A stretch of DNA of 64,000 nt. It comes from CALBPI01 sp942491885 (lineage in GTDB: Bacteria > Pseudomonadota > Gammaproteobacteria > Steroidobacterales > Woeseiaceae). Position numbers and translations under genes: made by a program. How positions within the stretch are numbered: position 1 is the first letter of the stretch; every line of letters starts with the position of its first letter. This document shows, one piece after another, positions 25,653-34,448 of this stretch. The notes beneath the pieces are model-generated. The model saw only the letters and a list, made by a program, of their open reading frames with translations. It was not told the origin of the DNA and made no database searches. The DNA lies in assembly GCA_942491885.1 (NCBI GenBank), contig CALOCQ010000002.1, positions 124,001-188,000 of the forward strand. Reading direction: 5' to 3'.

Positions 25653-27347
25653 ATGAAAGTCAGCGCACTGAATCTTAAAACCCTGAAGGAAGATCCGGCC
25701 GAAGCCGAAGTCATCAGCCACAAGCTGATGCTGAGAACCGGAATGATCCGTCGCCTGACATCCGGCGTCTTCACCTGGATGCCGGTGGGCCTGCGGGTTT
25801 TGCGCAAAGTCGAGGCCATCGTGCGCGAGGAAATGAACAATACCGGCGCGCTGGAGCTTTTGATGCCGGCGGTTCAGCCCGCCGAACTGTGGCAGGAATC
25901 AGGCCGCTGGGACAAATACGGCCCGCTGTTGCTGCGCATGCAGGACCGTCACGGGCGCGATTTTTGCTTCGGCCCGACACACGAGGAAGTCATTACCGAC
26001 CTTGCCCGCAAGGAACTGCGTTCTTACAAAGACCTGCCGGTTTGCTACTACCAGATCCAGACCAAATTCCGCGATGAAATCCGCCCCCGGTTCGGCGTCA
26101 TGCGATCGCGCGAATTCATCATGAAGGACGCCTACTCCTTCGACCTCGACCAGGCCTCGTTACAAGCGAGTTACGACGCGATGGCCGAGGCCTACACGCG
26201 CGCGTTCGAGCGCATGGGGCTGGGCTTTCGCAAAGTCGATGCCGACAGCGGCGAAATCGGTGGCGCGCGTTCACAGGAATTTCACGTGTTGGCGGACTCC
26301 GGCGAAGACGCGATCGCGTTTTGTCCCGCCGATGATTACGCCGCCAATGTGGAGCTGACACCAACCGTCAGCCCCGGCGAGCCGGCGCCGCCGTCCGCGA
26401 CCATGGCGCGCGTCGAAACCCCGGGCGTCAAGACGATTGAGGACGCCTGCAAGGCATTGAGCCTCGCACCCGAACAAATCGTCAAGACGCTGATTGTCGC
26501 CGGCAACGATGGGCCGGTTGCGCTCGTGTTGCGCGGTGATCACGAGCTTAATGCCGTAAAGGCTGCCAAGATCGCCGCGGTCGCCACGCCGCTGCGTATG
26601 GCCGAGCCGGCAGAAGTGGTCGCCGCCACCGGCGCGCCGCCAGGCTCAGTCGGGCCAAAGGATTTATCCATTCCGGTCATCGTTGATTACGCCGCGGCGG
26701 CACTCGCAGACTTCGCCTGCGGTGCCAATGAAAAAGGCTTCCACCTGACCGGCGTCAACTGGCAGCGCGATGTGACTAGCAGTGAACAGGCGGACCTGCG
26801 CAACGTCGTTGCCGGTGATCCGTCACCGACCGGCGGCGGCCCCTTGGCCATCGCCCGCGGCATCGAAGTCGGACACATCTTCCAGCTCGGCACCACCTAC
26901 TCGGAAGCGCTCGGCGCGACCGTGCAAGGCGAGGACGGCCAGCCGTTAACAGTAACGATGGGCTGCTACGGCATCGGGATTACGCGCATCGTCGCCGCAG
27001 CCATCGAGCAGAACCATGATGACAACGGCATCATCTGGCCCGAGCCGCTCGCACCGTGGCGCGTTGTTCTTGTGCCGATCAACCAGCACCGCTCCGAGGC
27101 CGTGCGTGAGGCAACCGAGGCGCTTTACGAAACACTGCAGTCCGCGGGCGTCGAGGTTTTGATGGACGACCGGGAAACGCGTCCCGGCATTAAATTCGCC
27201 GATGCCGAGTTGCTTGGCATTCCGCATCGCATTGTCATCGGTGATCGCGGGCTCGAGAACGGCGAGTTCGAATATCGCGACCGGCGCAGCGATGCGTCGG
27301 AGATGTTAAAGCGTGACGAAGTTCTCAAGCGTCTGGGAATAGACTGA
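25653..27347 (+). CDS. proS: Prolyl-tRNA synthetase
   Basis: Charges tRNA-Pro; class II synthetase of the bacterial type. The catalytic core has TSGVFTWMPVGLRVLRK, motif 2 around YYQIQTKFRDEIRPRFGVMR and motif 3 near MGCYGIGITRIVAAAIEQ. The INS editing domain (residues ~225-395) sits between motifs 2 and 3, with KTLIVAGNDGPVALVLRGDH, and would hydrolyse Ala-tRNA-Pro. The anticodon-binding domain ends the protein. Length is 564, typical of E. coli-like ProRS. It diverges from the Psd-like gene and is followed 14 bp later by a lytic transglycosylase gene. Confidence 0.97.
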   Translation: MKVSALNLKTLKEDPAEAEVISHKLMLRTGMIRRLTSGVFTWMPVGLRVLRKVEAIVREEMNNTGALELLMPAVQPAELWQESGRWDKYGPLLLRMQDRHGRDFCFGPTHEEVITDLARKELRSYKDLPVCYYQIQTKFRDEIRPRFGVMRSREFIMKDAYSFDLDQASLQASYDAMAEAYTRAFERMGLGFRKVDADSGEIGGARSQEFHVLADSGEDAIAFCPADDYAANVELTPTVSPGEPAPPSATMARVETPGVKTIEDACKALSLAPEQIVKTLIVAGNDGPVALVLRGDHELNAVKAAKIAAVATPLRMAEPAEVVAATGAPPGSVGPKDLSIPVIVDYAAAALADFACGANEKGFHLTGVNWQRDVTSSEQADLRNVVAGDPSPTGGGPLAIARGIEVGHIFQLGTTYSEALGATVQGEDGQPLTVTMGCYGIGITRIVAAAIEQNHDDNGIIWPEPLAPWRVVLVPINQHRSEAVREATEALYETLQSAGVEVLMDDRETRPGIKFADAELLGIPHRIVIGDRGLENGEFEYRDRRSDASEMLKRDEVLKRLGID

Positions 27348-27361
27348 CTTACCGTTACACG

Positions 27362-27931
27362 ATGACACTAAGAGTCTTCACAGCCCTGGTTTCGCTATTG
27401 CTCGCCTCACCATTGCTGGGCGCGAAGTCCACCGAGCTTGATGCAGAGCTTGCCGCCGCACTGCGCGCCGCGGCCGCATCGGCCACCACCTTCGAGGACA
27501 GGTTCGAAGCCGAGGTATGGCTGAAAGACATGTCTGCCCGCCTCGGCTCACGCATCGAGGACCCCGAGGAGCGCATCCGCGTCCTGCGCGGCGTGCACCG
27601 CGAAGCAGCCCGTGTGAATCTGCCGCCGGAACTGGTTCTGGCGGTGATCGAAATCGAGAGTAATTTCGACCGCTTCGCGATTTCGTATGCGGGTGCGCGC
27701 GGACTGATGCAGGTCATGCCCTTCTGGCTCGACGAGATTGGCCAACCAAACGACAGCCTGTTCGACATCGATACCAACCTGCGGATGGGTTGCACCATTC
27801 TGCGCCACTACTACGATCGCGAGAAAGGCGATCTGCACAAATCGTTGGCGCGCTATAACGGCAGCGTCGGTAGTCGACGCTATTCAAGCAAAGTTCTGGA
27901 AAAGTTGAGACGCCGCTGGCATCGCAACTAG
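27362..27931 (+). CDS. Lytic transglycosylase (SLT domain)
   Basis: A 189-residue periplasmic peptidoglycan lytic transglycosylase. Residues 1-21 form a signal peptide (ALVSLLLASPLLGAKS). The SLT domain begins near residue 85: the catalytic Glu99 is in IEIESNFDRFAIS, followed by GARGLMQVMPFW at 111-122 and ARYNGS near 162-167. It follows proS by 14 bp. In many gammaproteobacteria a transglycosylase follows proS, which supports the call. It converges on the DUF4398 gene with 16 bp between stops. Confidence 0.93.
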   Translation: MTLRVFTALVSLLLASPLLGAKSTELDAELAAALRAAAASATTFEDRFEAEVWLKDMSARLGSRIEDPEERIRVLRGVHREAARVNLPPELVLAVIEIESNFDRFAISYAGARGLMQVMPFWLDEIGQPNDSLFDIDTNLRMGCTILRHYYDREKGDLHKSLARYNGSVGSRRYSSKVLEKLRRRWHRN

Positions 27932-27947
27932 CCAAGCGTATCGGGCG

Positions 27948-28277
27948 CTACGCCGGCGGCTGCGGCGGGGGATCGCCGCCACTTGCTGCCTTGGCCTCTG
28001 CCTGCTTGCGCGCTTGCGTCGCCATGGCCTTGGCTGACCTCGCATCACGTCTCGCCGCATTGTAAGCGCGGCGCTCCAGATTGCTCTCGGCGCTCTTCAA
28101 CAACAGGCGCGCTTCCACTAGCTGGTCTGGCGCATAGTCTTGCGCGTCGGCATCAGCCGCGGCGGCAATCGCCATGCGCGCATCCGTCATTTCCTGGATA
28201 GGCGCTGACACCGCGGTGCATGCCCCTGCCGCCAGGACGGCGAGCAAAACAACAATATGTCGTTTAATCGATACCAT
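27948..28277 (-). CDS. DUF4398 domain-containing exported protein
   Basis: A 109-residue protein beginning MVSIKRHIVVLLAVLAAGAC from the ATG at 28277. The hydrophobic leader ends at Cys20 in a slightly atypical lipobox (AGAC), so it is probably a lipoprotein. The mature part is a DUF4398 helix pair: ARMAIAAAADADAQDYAPDQ, then EARLLLKSAESNLERR, with a charged tail rich in Ala and Lys and a Pro-rich end. DUF4398 proteins are small periplasmic proteins, often partners of OmpA-like proteins; no role is known here. An in-frame upstream extension exists but would destroy the leader. Confidence 0.82.
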   Translation of the reverse strand: MVSIKRHIVVLLAVLAAGACTAVSAPIQEMTDARMAIAAAADADAQDYAPDQLVEARLLLKSAESNLERRAYNAARRDARSAKAMATQARKQAEAKAASGGDPPPQPPA

Positions 28278-28364
28278 AGCCGGCAAATCTAGCAAGGGCA
28301 TTACACAACCGTCAAGCAATGCCAGACCCTGTATCGGGCCACGTGAAATGGCATACTGGGCGGT

Positions 28365-28736
28365 ATGCAAGACACCATCATTACCCTGTTGCACAACCCG
28401 CGTTGCTCAAAGTCGCGCGAAGCGTTGGCAATGCTGGAATCGCGCGGTATCGACGCCGACATCCGACTCTATCTGCAATCGCCGCTGAACTCAGACGAGC
28501 TCTCAATGCTAATCAGTCGACTGCAACAGCCCAAAGGTGATCTCATTCGCGCAACCGACGCCAGGAAACACGGCCTGAGCGCAAACCCGGCGTCGATGAG
28601 CGAAGACGAGATCTGCATCTGGTTGGCCAAGCACCCCGAATGCATGCAACGTCCGGTCCTTATTGTTGGTGAGCACGCCGCAATCGGACGTCCACCCGAA
28701 ACCATCCTGCCCTTAATCGACAACGCTCAGGCCTGA
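28365..28736 (+). CDS. ArsC/YfgD family reductase-like protein
   Basis: A 123-residue thioredoxin-fold protein of the ArsC family, YfgD subgroup. The reactive Cys14 is in LLHNPRCSKSREAL, and the C-terminal RPVLIVGEHAAIGRPPE closes the fold. The HNPRC signature matches YfgD/ArsC rather than Spx. True glutaredoxin-linked arsenate reductases are slightly longer and have an ars operon nearby, which is absent here, so arsenate reduction is uncertain. The order arsC-like, wrbA, DUF2069, then hda on the opposite strand matches Pseudomonas aeruginosa PA0950-PA0947. Confidence 0.9.
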   Translation: MQDTIITLLHNPRCSKSREALAMLESRGIDADIRLYLQSPLNSDELSMLISRLQQPKGDLIRATDARKHGLSANPASMSEDEICIWLAKHPECMQRPVLIVGEHAAIGRPPETILPLIDNAQA

Positions 28737-28739
28737 TCT

Positions 28740-29336
28740 ATGCATTCCGTACTCGTTATCTATTATTCCCTGCACGGCTCGACCGAGGCGCTTGCGCGTG
28801 AGATCAGCCGTGGCGTCGACAGCCATCCCGATGCGGAGGCCGTGCTGCGCACCGTGCCTTCCGTATCGCCGAAAAACGAAGCATCGATGCCTGCCGTGCC
28901 GGAAGACGGCCCACCGTATGTCACCCGCGACGAACTTGCCTCGTGCGACGCGCTGATCATGGGTAGTCCGACGCGCTTCGGTAACATGGCCGCATCAATG
29001 AAGTATTTTCTCGACGGTACCAGCGGTGAGTGGTTGTCCGGCGCATTGAGTGGCAAGCCGGGCGCCGTTTTCACCTCCACGGCGTCGATGCACGGGGGGC
29101 AGGAAACGACCCTGCTGAGCATGGCCTTGCCGCTGATGCACCACGGTATGTTGTGGTGCGGATTGCCCTATTCAGAGGCGGCGCTGACGACCACCACCAG
29201 CGGCGGCACCCCGTACGGGGCTTCACAAGTTGCCGGCGCGGAACGTGCAGGCAAACTCACAGCGGACGAAAAAGCGCTGGCGCACGCGCTGGGCAAGCGC
29301 GTCGCGGATTTCGCAGTACGACTGGCAAGCCGATGA
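28740..29336 (+). CDS. wrbA: NAD(P)H:quinone oxidoreductase WrbA
   Basis: A flavodoxin-like tetrameric quinone reductase that carries out two-electron reduction of quinones. The FMN phosphate-binding loop is YYSLHGSTEALAREI at residues 8-22. MGSPTRFGNMAASMKYFLD at about 80-98, FTSTASMHGGQE and TTSGGTPYGASQVAG are the diagnostic WrbA blocks. Length is 198. It lies three bases after the arsC-like stop, and its own stop overlaps the next start as ATGA, so the three genes form one unit. Confidence 0.95.
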   Translation: MHSVLVIYYSLHGSTEALAREISRGVDSHPDAEAVLRTVPSVSPKNEASMPAVPEDGPPYVTRDELASCDALIMGSPTRFGNMAASMKYFLDGTSGEWLSGALSGKPGAVFTSTASMHGGQETTLLSMALPLMHHGMLWCGLPYSEAALTTTTSGGTPYGASQVAGAERAGKLTADEKALAHALGKRVADFAVRLASR

Positions 29337-29692
29337 TTACGACGGGGAAAGGCCGGCGACGCGTCGGCATCGTCGCCTGGGCGATTCTTGGGGGGATGAC
29401 GCTGGCGTGGATGATCGACGCAAGCGACTCGCTGCATGTGCTCAGCTGGCCATTGCTACTGGCGCCGTTCCTAATGTTGTTGAACGGCATGTTGCAGGCA
29501 TCGCGAAATTCCTGGCTGCTGGCGTTGCTGGCGGCAGTGGGCTACGCGACGATCGGTATGATGGACGCGATCGCCAACCCCGAAAGTCTGATCATGGCGT
29601 CGTTGTTGGCGGGCGTGAGCATACTTGTGTTTTTCGCACTGATACCGGCGATCCGCACCATGCCGGCACCGCCGCGTGTCGAAGAGCCCTGA
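29333..29692 (+). CDS. DUF2069 domain-containing membrane protein
   Basis: A 119-residue inner-membrane protein of the DUF2069 family. Four hydrophobic segments are visible, at about residues 11-29, 38-53, 60-77 and 84-103, joined by short charged loops; LLLAPFLMLLNGMLQASRNS is the most conserved part. The ATG at 29333 overlaps the wrbA TGA. An apparent longer frame upstream lies in wrbA and is not used. Function unknown. Its position after wrbA and next to convergent hda is conserved in Pseudomonas. Confidence 0.88.
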   Translation: MITTGKGRRRVGIVAWAILGGMTLAWMIDASDSLHVLSWPLLLAPFLMLLNGMLQASRNSWLLALLAAVGYATIGMMDAIANPESLIMASLLAGVSILVFFALIPAIRTMPAPPRVEEP

Positions 29693-29699
29693 GCCAACG

Positions 29700-30398
29700 C
29701 TAGTCCGCGTCGTCGGGCGTCAAACCTGAGTTCATAACATCGCGCACGAACGGCACGGTGAGCTTGCGCCCCGCCGCGAGTGAACGCTGATCAAAGAGTC
29801 GCAGCCAGTCAAATAACACCGGCAACTCGCGTGGCAGACGCTGCACCAGGTAGCGTGCAGTTTCATCGGGCAATGTCAGGCCACGCGCTTTCGCGCGCAT
29901 CGTCAACGCCTGCAACTGACCCGCATCATCGGGTGCCTGCAAACGAAACACGCTCAGCGCGCTGAAACGGCTGATCAGGTCGTCCAGCCCGAAGCCTGCG
30001 TCCTGCGGGCGCTTAGCCGCACTGGCGATGATGCAGCCCGCGTTGCGCAGCACGTTTTCGTACAGCTGCATCAACGCGCGCTCCCACGCCGCATCGCCGG
30101 CAATCGCGTCAACGTCATCCAGACAGATCACGCTGGCCGCCGGCAAGCCCTCGATCGCTTCAGGCGGCAATCCGGTGGCCAGCGGCAGATAAATGACCTC
30201 GCCCGCCGACCGCTCGGCAGCCACCGCCTGCAGCAAATGGCTGCGACCGCTGCGCGCGTCACCGGCAAGCCATAGCCCCGGCGAACGCGGCTCACGCAGT
30301 GCACGCATCAACGTCTCGTTGCCACCCGCAAAATAGGTGTCGAAACGCGCCTCGACATCGAGACCAATCGGTAGTGGAATCTGCAGATCAGGGCTCAT
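29700..30398 (-). CDS. hda: DnaA regulatory inactivator Hda
   Basis: A DnaA-like AAA+ protein that, with the DNA-loaded beta clamp, stimulates ATP hydrolysis by DnaA to prevent re-initiation. The 232-residue product starts MSPDLQIPLPIGL, where QIPLPI is the clamp-binding motif. The P-loop is GDARSGRSHLLQAV (GRS, as in E. coli Hda). VICLDDVDAIAGD is Walker B. LISRFSALSVFRL and the C-terminal region follow. The ATG at 30398 overlaps the end of the upstream permease gene by 11 nt. Confidence 0.94.
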   Translation of the reverse strand: MSPDLQIPLPIGLDVEARFDTYFAGGNETLMRALREPRSPGLWLAGDARSGRSHLLQAVAAERSAGEVIYLPLATGLPPEAIEGLPAASVICLDDVDAIAGDAAWERALMQLYENVLRNAGCIIASAAKRPQDAGFGLDDLISRFSALSVFRLQAPDDAGQLQALTMRAKARGLTLPDETARYLVQRLPRELPVLFDWLRLFDQRSLAAGRKLTVPFVRDVMNSGLTPDDAD

Positions 30399-31482
30399 CG
30401 CTAGATTCGGACTCGCCGTGCTCCTGCAGATAGGTCTCCGCTTCGGGATGTTCGCGCAGGTAGTTGTTGTAGGCAAAGCGCACGACCACGGCGATGACCG
30501 CTGCGGCAGGCAATGCAAGCAGGATACCGAAGAAGCCGAATAACTGACCGAAGGCCATGACCGCAAAGATCACCATGACCGGGTGCAGACCAATACGATC
30601 GCCGACGAGTTTCGGGGTCAGAACGGAACCCTCGATGAACTGGGCGACTGAGAACACGACGACGACCAGCAGCAACAGAATGCCGCTGTCGGGCATGTTG
30701 ACCGCCGTCAATCCGGCCAGTGCGATACCGAAAATAAAGCCAAGGTAGGGCACAAAACTCACGATGCCGGCAACGACACCGATAGCGAGTGCGAATTTAA
30801 GCCCGATCAGCGTGAGTCCGAGCGTGTAGATTACCGACAAGCCCACCATCACCAGCAACTGGCCACGCAGGAACGCCGCCAGCGTTTCATCGGTCTGCCG
30901 CGCAACGGTGAACACAACGTCGCGATTTCGCTCCGGCACCAGCGCACCGATACGGGTGATGATCGTGTCCCAGTCACGCAGCAAATAAAACGTCAGGATC
31001 GGGATCAGGAACAGGTTGACCACCGCGGTCAGCAGCGCACCGCCGGAACGACCGATCGAACTCAGTACCGTGGTGCCCCAGCTGCCCGCCGTCGCACCGA
31101 AGCGCTCGATCATGGCGGCCAGCCCGAGTTGCGTATCGCCGTTTTCGCTGGATACGAAATTAGTCAGATAGGGCAATACCTTGTCCTCGGCAAACTGCAC
31201 GTAGCGCGGCAATACTTCCAGCAACGCGGCGATCTGACTTTGCACCAACGGCACCAACAGCAGCACGAGTCCGCCAACGACAACGAAGGTCAACAGAAAA
31301 ACCAGCAGCACTGCAATCGGTCGCGGCAGGCGCAGTCTTTGCAGCCGATCCGCAATCGGGTCACCGACATAGGCAAGCAAGCCGGCGGCCACGAAAGGCG
31401 TTAGGACCGGCGCCAGCAAATACAATAAAAACCCGGTCAGCCCGAGTGTTGCAACAAGCAGTATTCGTTGATCGTTAGTCAT
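30388..31482 (-). CDS. AI-2E family transporter (PerM/YdiK-like permease)
   Basis: A 364-residue polytopic inner-membrane protein of PF01594. About eight hydrophobic segments are seen: two near residues 8-45, one at 60-80, a soluble stretch to ~140, then segments through residue 345. Family blocks are LLAYVGDPIADRLQRL, AFLRGQLLVMVGLSVIY and FVPYLGFIFGIALAGLTAV, with PKLVGDRIGLHPVMVI. Substrates in the family include autoinducer-2 or Na+/H+; none can be chosen here. Upstream of hda in a DUF2066-PgsA-like-permease-hda run, as in Pseudomonas. Confidence 0.9.
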   Translation of the reverse strand: MTNDQRILLVATLGLTGFLLYLLAPVLTPFVAAGLLAYVGDPIADRLQRLRLPRPIAVLLVFLLTFVVVGGLVLLLVPLVQSQIAALLEVLPRYVQFAEDKVLPYLTNFVSSENGDTQLGLAAMIERFGATAGSWGTTVLSSIGRSGGALLTAVVNLFLIPILTFYLLRDWDTIITRIGALVPERNRDVVFTVARQTDETLAAFLRGQLLVMVGLSVIYTLGLTLIGLKFALAIGVVAGIVSFVPYLGFIFGIALAGLTAVNMPDSGILLLLVVVVFSVAQFIEGSVLTPKLVGDRIGLHPVMVIFAVMAFGQLFGFFGILLALPAAAVIAVVVRFAYNNYLREHPEAETYLQEHGESESSDEP

Positions 31483-32047
31483 TGGCAGTATGCTCCCTCG
31501 CGCGACCTATCCACTCGCGCACATAGTCGATTGTGCTCCACGTCATCGTCACCATCAGCGCTGCGGTCAGCCCGTAGGAGGCCAGCAACACCGTGCGGAT
31601 CAACCCGTCCGGCAACGGCAGTTGGCCAAGCAGAACGACCACCACATAAACCAGTAGTAACACCGTATTGAGCTTGCTGACCAGACTCGGGCGACCCTCG
31701 AGGTCACCATATAGAAAATGGTAGGTGATAGCGCCGGCCATGATCAGCACGTCACGCACGATGACGACCAGCCCAAGCCACCAGGGCGTCAGGCCGCCCG
31801 CGAGCAGCACCAGGAAAGTACCGATGAGCAGCAACTTGTCGGCAATAGGATCCAGTATTGCGCCCAGCTCCGTACGCCAGTCAAAACGGCGCGCGAGCCA
31901 GCCATCTACGCCATCAGAGAAACCGGCGGCGAAGAACAGTGCCGCGCCCAACTCGAAGCGTTCACTGGCGATCGCGGCCACAACCATAGGCACCAACGCG
32001 ATGCGCGCCAGTGAGATCAGGTTAGGAATCCAGCGAAGCACAGGCAT
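31475..32047 (-). CDS. CDP-alcohol phosphatidyltransferase (PgsA-like)
   Basis: A 190-residue integral membrane enzyme of the CDP-alcohol phosphotransferase family. The metal-binding signature is SDGVDGWLARRFDWRTELG followed by AILDPIADK, in residues ~44-71, with all Asp positions intact. The N-terminus RWIPNLISLARIALVPMV resembles phosphatidylglycerophosphate synthase. The acceptor alcohol cannot be assigned; glycerol-3-phosphate (PgsA) is most likely, but canonical pgsA usually lies beside uvrC. It overlaps the permease gene by 8 nt and lies 4 bp after DUF2066. Confidence 0.88.
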   Translation of the reverse strand: MPVLRWIPNLISLARIALVPMVVAAIASERFELGAALFFAAGFSDGVDGWLARRFDWRTELGAILDPIADKLLLIGTFLVLLAGGLTPWWLGLVVIVRDVLIMAGAITYHFLYGDLEGRPSLVSKLNTVLLLVYVVVVLLGQLPLPDGLIRTVLLASYGLTAALMVTMTWSTIDYVREWIGRAREHTAND

Positions 32048-32051
32048 GGGC

Positions 32052-33326
32052 CTACTCGAGCGCCTGCACCGTCGTCATGCGGAAGTACAGATCGGCGTCA
32101 TCAAAGCGCGGCGGCGGGTCAAATTGCGGTGCCATGTTTAACACGTCCACGGGCGCACCGGGCGCCGCGGTCAGACCCGCGCCGATTGGCTCAATCGGCG
32201 CCGGCAAGATGGCGACCAATTCTTCATCCGGCAGCGCGCGATCCAGATCACCAAAAGGCCGCAACGACGGCGACATGGGCCGCTCGATCGCGCTCAAAAC
32301 GTCGCCGTCCAGCATCTGTGCGATGCGCGAGCGGCTGACCAACGCGTCGATCTCAAGCAGCAGTTGATCAGAGCGCATCGCGACCACCCGCACGTCTTCG
32401 ATCAGACTTTGCCCGCGCAAATAATTCAGCAATCGCGCATAGCCGTTCATCCCCTCGACGCCGATAACGCTCATTCGCACGTCCAGCGAAGCATCCGGAC
32501 TGCTCGCAAACTGTCCGATTAATGACTGCGATACCCGATTCGCCGCGGCGGCGACGCTGCCGGTCAACGTGCTGGTCTCGCCGGCAAACAACCAGGTCCA
32601 GCGAATGCGCTGCGGCTGACGCTCGCTCGCGCGACCGATCAGCACACTATCAGCACCATAGCGACGTGACGCGGCGAGCAGCACTTCATCAAAGCCGCCC
32701 CAGATGTCGCTGTCCGTCACACTGGCCTGATCGCGCCCGTCGTACATCGGCAGGCGCAGCGGGATGCCACGCGCATTCGCGGCCTGCTCAATCGCCGCAT
32801 AAAAATCAAACGGCGGTGGCAACTGCCGATCGGCCATCGGCGGCACAACGTCGTTCGCGGTTGGTGGCGGGTTCAACGCATCGCGGCTGTTAAGAATGCG
32901 CCGCTCGCCACCAAGACCCTCGACCGCAAGCCAGACCATGGTCAGCGGCCGGTCGCTGCCCCACACCGGCACGCCGGCGTTGCGCAACACAGCGCTCAGT
33001 GCCAGACCATCGAAAGAAACCCACAGGCGACCGGCCACACCTTCGCGCCAGCCGAGCACGAAATCAGCAGGGTCGTCGAACAGTGCCGCCGCTTCGGCTC
33101 TTGATGCATCCGGCGTGATACGGCGCAGCACGTCGCCAAGGGCCAGCGCATAGGCCGAATCACGACCGTCGCGCGCGCTGTCATCGTAGGCAACCTCGGC
33201 GGTGTAGACACTCGGCATTTCAACCGCGAGCGCAGCACCGGACAGCGCCAGTAATAGTCCGAGCGCAAAGGCCGGAGCCAGCACGAACGACAAAAGCCGC
33301 TGGCTGTGGATTCGATCTGTTTTCAT
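32052..33326 (-). CDS. DUF2066 domain-containing exported protein
   Basis: A 424-residue protein with a signal peptide (residues ~1-34, ending ALSGAALAVE) and a DUF2066 domain: VYTAEVAYDDSARDGRDSAY at residues 40-59, then ALALGDVLRRIT. The rest is a mixed alpha/beta region with no catalytic motif. Function unknown. It is the first gene of a minus-strand run that leads to hda and diverges from purM; the same neighbours occur in Pseudomonas (PA0946/purM). The ATG at 33326 places the signal peptide correctly. Confidence 0.9.
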   Translation of the reverse strand: MKTDRIHSQRLLSFVLAPAFALGLLLALSGAALAVEMPSVYTAEVAYDDSARDGRDSAYALALGDVLRRITPDASRAEAAALFDDPADFVLGWREGVAGRLWVSFDGLALSAVLRNAGVPVWGSDRPLTMVWLAVEGLGGERRILNSRDALNPPPTANDVVPPMADRQLPPPFDFYAAIEQAANARGIPLRLPMYDGRDQASVTDSDIWGGFDEVLLAASRRYGADSVLIGRASERQPQRIRWTWLFAGETSTLTGSVAAAANRVSQSLIGQFASSPDASLDVRMSVIGVEGMNGYARLLNYLRGQSLIEDVRVVAMRSDQLLLEIDALVSRSRIAQMLDGDVLSAIERPMSPSLRPFGDLDRALPDEELVAILPAPIEPIGAGLTAAPGAPVDVLNMAPQFDPPPRFDDADLYFRMTTVQALE

Positions 33327-33404
33327 GCGCCTAGTATAGCTTTTTCACTGCCGCGATTCGCATCAGGCTACCCTGCCGTCAGCGTGCTGTGAAATAATGC
33401 CCGG

Positions 33405-34445
33405 ATGACAGATTCAGACAAGCCAACACCGCTGACCTACAAGGACGCCGGCGTTGACATCGACGCCGGCGCCGCGCTGGTCGAACGCATCGGCGACGAT
33501 GTTGCCAGTACGCGGCGCGCCGGCGTGCTGTCGGGCCTTGGCGGTTTTGGCGGGCTGTTCGCACTCGATCTCGCGCGATTCCCGGATCCGGTGCTGGTAT
33601 CAGGAACCGACGGCGTTGGCACCAAGCTCATGCTGGCGCGCCAGCTTGAGCGCCACGACACCATCGGCATCGACCTCGTCGCCATGTGCGTCAACGACAT
33701 CGTGGTGACCGGCGCTGAGCCATTGTTCTTTCTCGACTACTACGCGACCGGCAAGCTCGACGTCGATGCAGCCGCGGATGTCATTCGCGGCATCGCCGAC
33801 GGATGTCGGCAAGCGGGTTGTGCATTGCTCGGCGGCGAGACCGCCGAAATGCCGGGCATGTACGACGGTTCCGACTACGACCTTGCTGGCTTTGCCGTGG
33901 GCGCGGTCTCGCGCGGCGACGTCATCGACGGCAGTCAGGTCAGTGACGGCGATGTGATTCTGGGGCTCGCCGCCAGCGGCCCGCATTCCAACGGCTACTC
34001 ACTGATCCGCCGGATCCTGCAAGCCAGCGGCGACGACGTCAAAGCTGCTATGGGCGACACGACACTCGGCGACGCATTGCTCGCGCCAACGCGTATTTAT
34101 GTCGCCGCATTGATGGCGCTGTTCGAAACGCTGCGCCCCGCTGCGCTGGCCCACATTACCGGCGGCGGCCTGAGCGAGAACATCCCGCGGGTCATGCCGG
34201 ATGGGCACGGTGTTGTGCTGGACGCCGGCAGCTGGTCGAGACCACCGGTATTCGAATGGTTGCAACAGCGCGGCGCCGTGCGTGAGCACGAGATGTTGCG
34301 CACATTTAACTGCGGCATCGGCATGGTCGTCATCGTCTCGCCGTCGAATGCCGACACCGCACGCAAAATTCTTGAGCAAAACGGCGAGCAGGTATTCACC
34401 ATCGGTCGCGTTGTTGCAGGCGCGAGCGGCGTGCAAATCAGCTAA
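33405..34445 (+). CDS. purM: Phosphoribosylformylglycinamidine cyclo-ligase
   Basis: Makes aminoimidazole ribotide in purine synthesis (fifth step), using ATP. The 346-residue product carries YKDAGVDIDAGAALVERI at residues ~10-27, the ATP-site block LVSGTDGVGTKLMLA, GGETAEMPGMY and ASSG-type glycine-rich GLAASGPHSNGYSLIRRI, all standard PurM motifs. It diverges from DUF2066 and is followed by purN after 3 bp, the common purMN pair. Confidence 0.98.
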   Translation: MTDSDKPTPLTYKDAGVDIDAGAALVERIGDDVASTRRAGVLSGLGGFGGLFALDLARFPDPVLVSGTDGVGTKLMLARQLERHDTIGIDLVAMCVNDIVVTGAEPLFFLDYYATGKLDVDAAADVIRGIADGCRQAGCALLGGETAEMPGMYDGSDYDLAGFAVGAVSRGDVIDGSQVSDGDVILGLAASGPHSNGYSLIRRILQASGDDVKAAMGDTTLGDALLAPTRIYVAALMALFETLRPAALAHITGGGLSENIPRVMPDGHGVVLDAGSWSRPPVFEWLQQRGAVREHEMLRTFNCGIGMVVIVSPSNADTARKILEQNGEQVFTIGRVVAGASGVQIS

Positions 34446-34448
34446 GCA

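Noticed and set aside
28365..28736. Arsenic resistance locus
   Set aside because: The ArsC-like protein belongs to the YfgD type and no arsB, arsH or arsR gene is nearby.
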